From Leguminivora glycinivorella (Eukaryota; Arthropoda; Insecta; Lepidoptera; Tortricidae), in the NCBI RefSeq assembly GCF_023078275.1, contig NC_062992.1:14669706-14733705 (forward strand): DNA of 64,000 nucleotides, read 5' to 3'. Below the pieces are notes generated by a model. It saw nothing but the letters and a program-made list of their open reading frames with translations, made no database searches and was not told the DNA's origin. The position numbers and the translations under genes are program-made. Positions 62,719 through 64,000 of the stretch are shown piece by piece (the first letter of the stretch is position 1; each line of letters begins with the position of its first letter).

Positions 62719-63117
62719 AAATAAACTTTTTAACAAAAAATAAAACCGCCTTCAAAAATAAGCGCGTTACAAAACACGGAGAAACTAAAAAGCAAAAAAT
62801 AATAAACCTTTGAATTCAGATTTTTTATCGGATTTCAATAATCTAAACATCCAAATTATAAACAAATCAATTATTTTTGGAGTCGGGGCCAGCCTGCGTA
62901 TGGTTGGGTGGGGCAAACAGGAAATAGCAAGGCGACGAACAGGTCTGGTACCGACTACAAAAATAATTGATTTGTTTATAATTTGGATGTTTAGATTATT
63001 GCAATCCGATAAGAAATCTGTATTCAAAGGTTTATTATTTTTTGCTTTTTAGTTTCTCCGTGTTTTGTAACCCGCTTATTTTTGAAGGCGGTTTTATTTT
63101 TTGTTAAAAAGTTTATT
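62719..63117. repeat. Large foldback element, about 160-bp arms
   Basis: Arms 62719-62880 and 62957-63117 are inverse copies with only a few mismatches, both beginning AATAAACTTTTTAACAAAAA on their own strand. The loop is about 76 bp and GC-richer (GTATGGTTGGGTGGGGC). The mirror 80-residue ORFs on both strands reflect the palindrome. Confidence 0.8.
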
Positions 63118-63514
63118 TTGTCACTATTTGATATACGAGTATGTATATTTCAATTGGAATGAAATAAAAACGCATGTCTGCTTTTCTTGCAATGATTTCA
63201 TCGAACTTTATAAATATATCGGGTGGGTTAATCGCCGAACCAAGCTACCCCGTGTAGGACCTCAATTCTTAAAAGGTGCGTAGTCTATGTATTCTGTGCT
63301 CTGTGACAAAATAGACACATAGTACGGCTGAGGTTCGTTAATTTTAATTGCCGAGTTCGTTGTCTTTTTCGGAGCCGAGAATGACAGCCGTGACATGATG
63401 GGGCTTCACAACTTTTGAGATAGGAGACAGAGTAACAACCCTTCTTCAAAGGGAAGCTAGATTCAGTAGGATGTTTTTCAACATTTTTACACGATATTGT
63501 GACGAGTTAGAATT

Positions 63515-63750
63515 GACGACCGGTCTGGTTTTGCGGGTAGTGACCCTACTGACCCTGCCTGCTAAATGCTAAACAGCAGCCACAGATATATGTTGTTGAG
63601 TCATATATGTTTTCTATGTATTATTATTTGTATATAATATGCATAATTATCGTTGTCTGAGTACCCACAACACAAGCCTTCTTGAGCTTACCGCGGGACT
63701 CAGTCAATCTTTGTAAAAAATTCCTGTACTTAACATATCTTTATAATTAT
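63515..63750 (+). mobile_element. SINE family B, diverged copy
   Basis: The head is damaged (GGTCTGGTTTTGCGGGTAGT, duplicated GACCCT). The body retains CGTTGTCTGAGTACCCACAA, CAAGCCTTCTTGAGCTTACC and CAGTCAATCTTTGT. Confidence 0.65.
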
Positions 63751-63935
63751 TTTATCTATTTCACCACTTGTCCTTCCACGTGTGCTCAGACGCTGGCATG
63801 ATATATCGCATTGAACGTTACCCAAAACTTGATTCAGATTTAAAATAATAATATATTCTATGTTTTTTTAGCTAGATTTAAACATAGACATAATAAATAA
63901 GTACTTTCGAGTTTACAGGTACAACTAAATATAAA

Positions 63936-64000
63936 GGTACAGCGGGACAAATCTCGACTGGGGGGCAAATGTAACTGGTCCATTTTTTCCATGTTTTACA
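63936..64000. repeat. AAGGTACAGCGGGAC MITE, cut by the window edge
   Basis: AAGGTACAGCGGGACAAATC, then GACTGGGGGGCAAATGTAAC and CCATTTTTTCCATGTTTTAC: the same left half as the MITE at 38094. The right half lies outside the window. Confidence 0.7.

Noticed and set aside
62785..63052. Two similar 80-residue ORFs on both strands
   Set aside because: They mirror each other because of the inverted repeat.

Overview
The window looks like intergenic, repeat-dense DNA from a lepidopteran (moth or butterfly) nuclear genome. I infer this from its interspersed repeats: a tRNA-derived SINE with a CATCATCCTCCTTGCG-type tail, very short Helitron-like elements that begin TCCATACTAATATTAT and end in a GC hairpin plus CTAG, and a GAGCACAGATATTTGTTCC SINE. 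All are recognised from memory, not from a search. I found no convincing host protein-coding gene, rRNA or functional tRNA. Every long open frame belongs to a mobile element, apart from frames that arise by chance across simple repeats.

Layout. 0-3.3 kb: AT-rich DNA with nested terminal-inverted-repeat (TIR) elements. 3.35-5.9 kb: a 5'-truncated, frameshifted CR1/Daphne-like LINE. 6-18 kb: SINEs, palindromic MITE-like elements and a Penelope-like (GIY-YIG) fragment bounded by 63-bp inverted repeats. 18.08-25.56 kb: a complete minus-strand endogenous retrovirus of gypsy/errantivirus type. It has two 345-bp LTRs that look identical, a 4-bp GGAG target duplication, a tRNA-Ser-type primer site, one continuous 1625-codon gag-pol frame, an env frame with a furin-like site, and a polypurine tract. 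It sits inside a Helitron-like element. 26-31 kb: LINE 3' scraps and nested SINEs. 31.9-34 kb and 41.4-42.8 kb: two oppositely oriented Helitron-like elements carrying hexamer arrays. One array is degenerate; the other is about 700 bp of nearly pure GGGATA. 34-53 kb: more MITEs, SINEs, small Helitrons, a 105-114-bp tandem repeat and a duplicated 0.7-kb repeat. 53.06-56.05 kb: a minus-strand CR1/Daphne-like LINE whose PHD-finger ORF1 is fused in frame to its reverse transcriptase by an internal deletion. 56.30-58.97 kb: a plus-strand I-like LINE with intact reverse transcriptase and RNase H and an 11-bp target duplication. 59-64 kb: remnants, a 160-bp-arm foldback, and SINEs.

The retrovirus is the only element that appears structurally complete. 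In the classic model its LTR drives a full-length RNA for Gag-Pol and a spliced RNA for Env. The LINEs would have supplied the machinery for the target duplications around several SINEs. Many insertions are nested, giving a relative age order: Helitron before retrovirus, and SINE A before the inverted SINE C element inside it. Coordinates of repeat ends are by-eye estimates unless a target duplication is stated.
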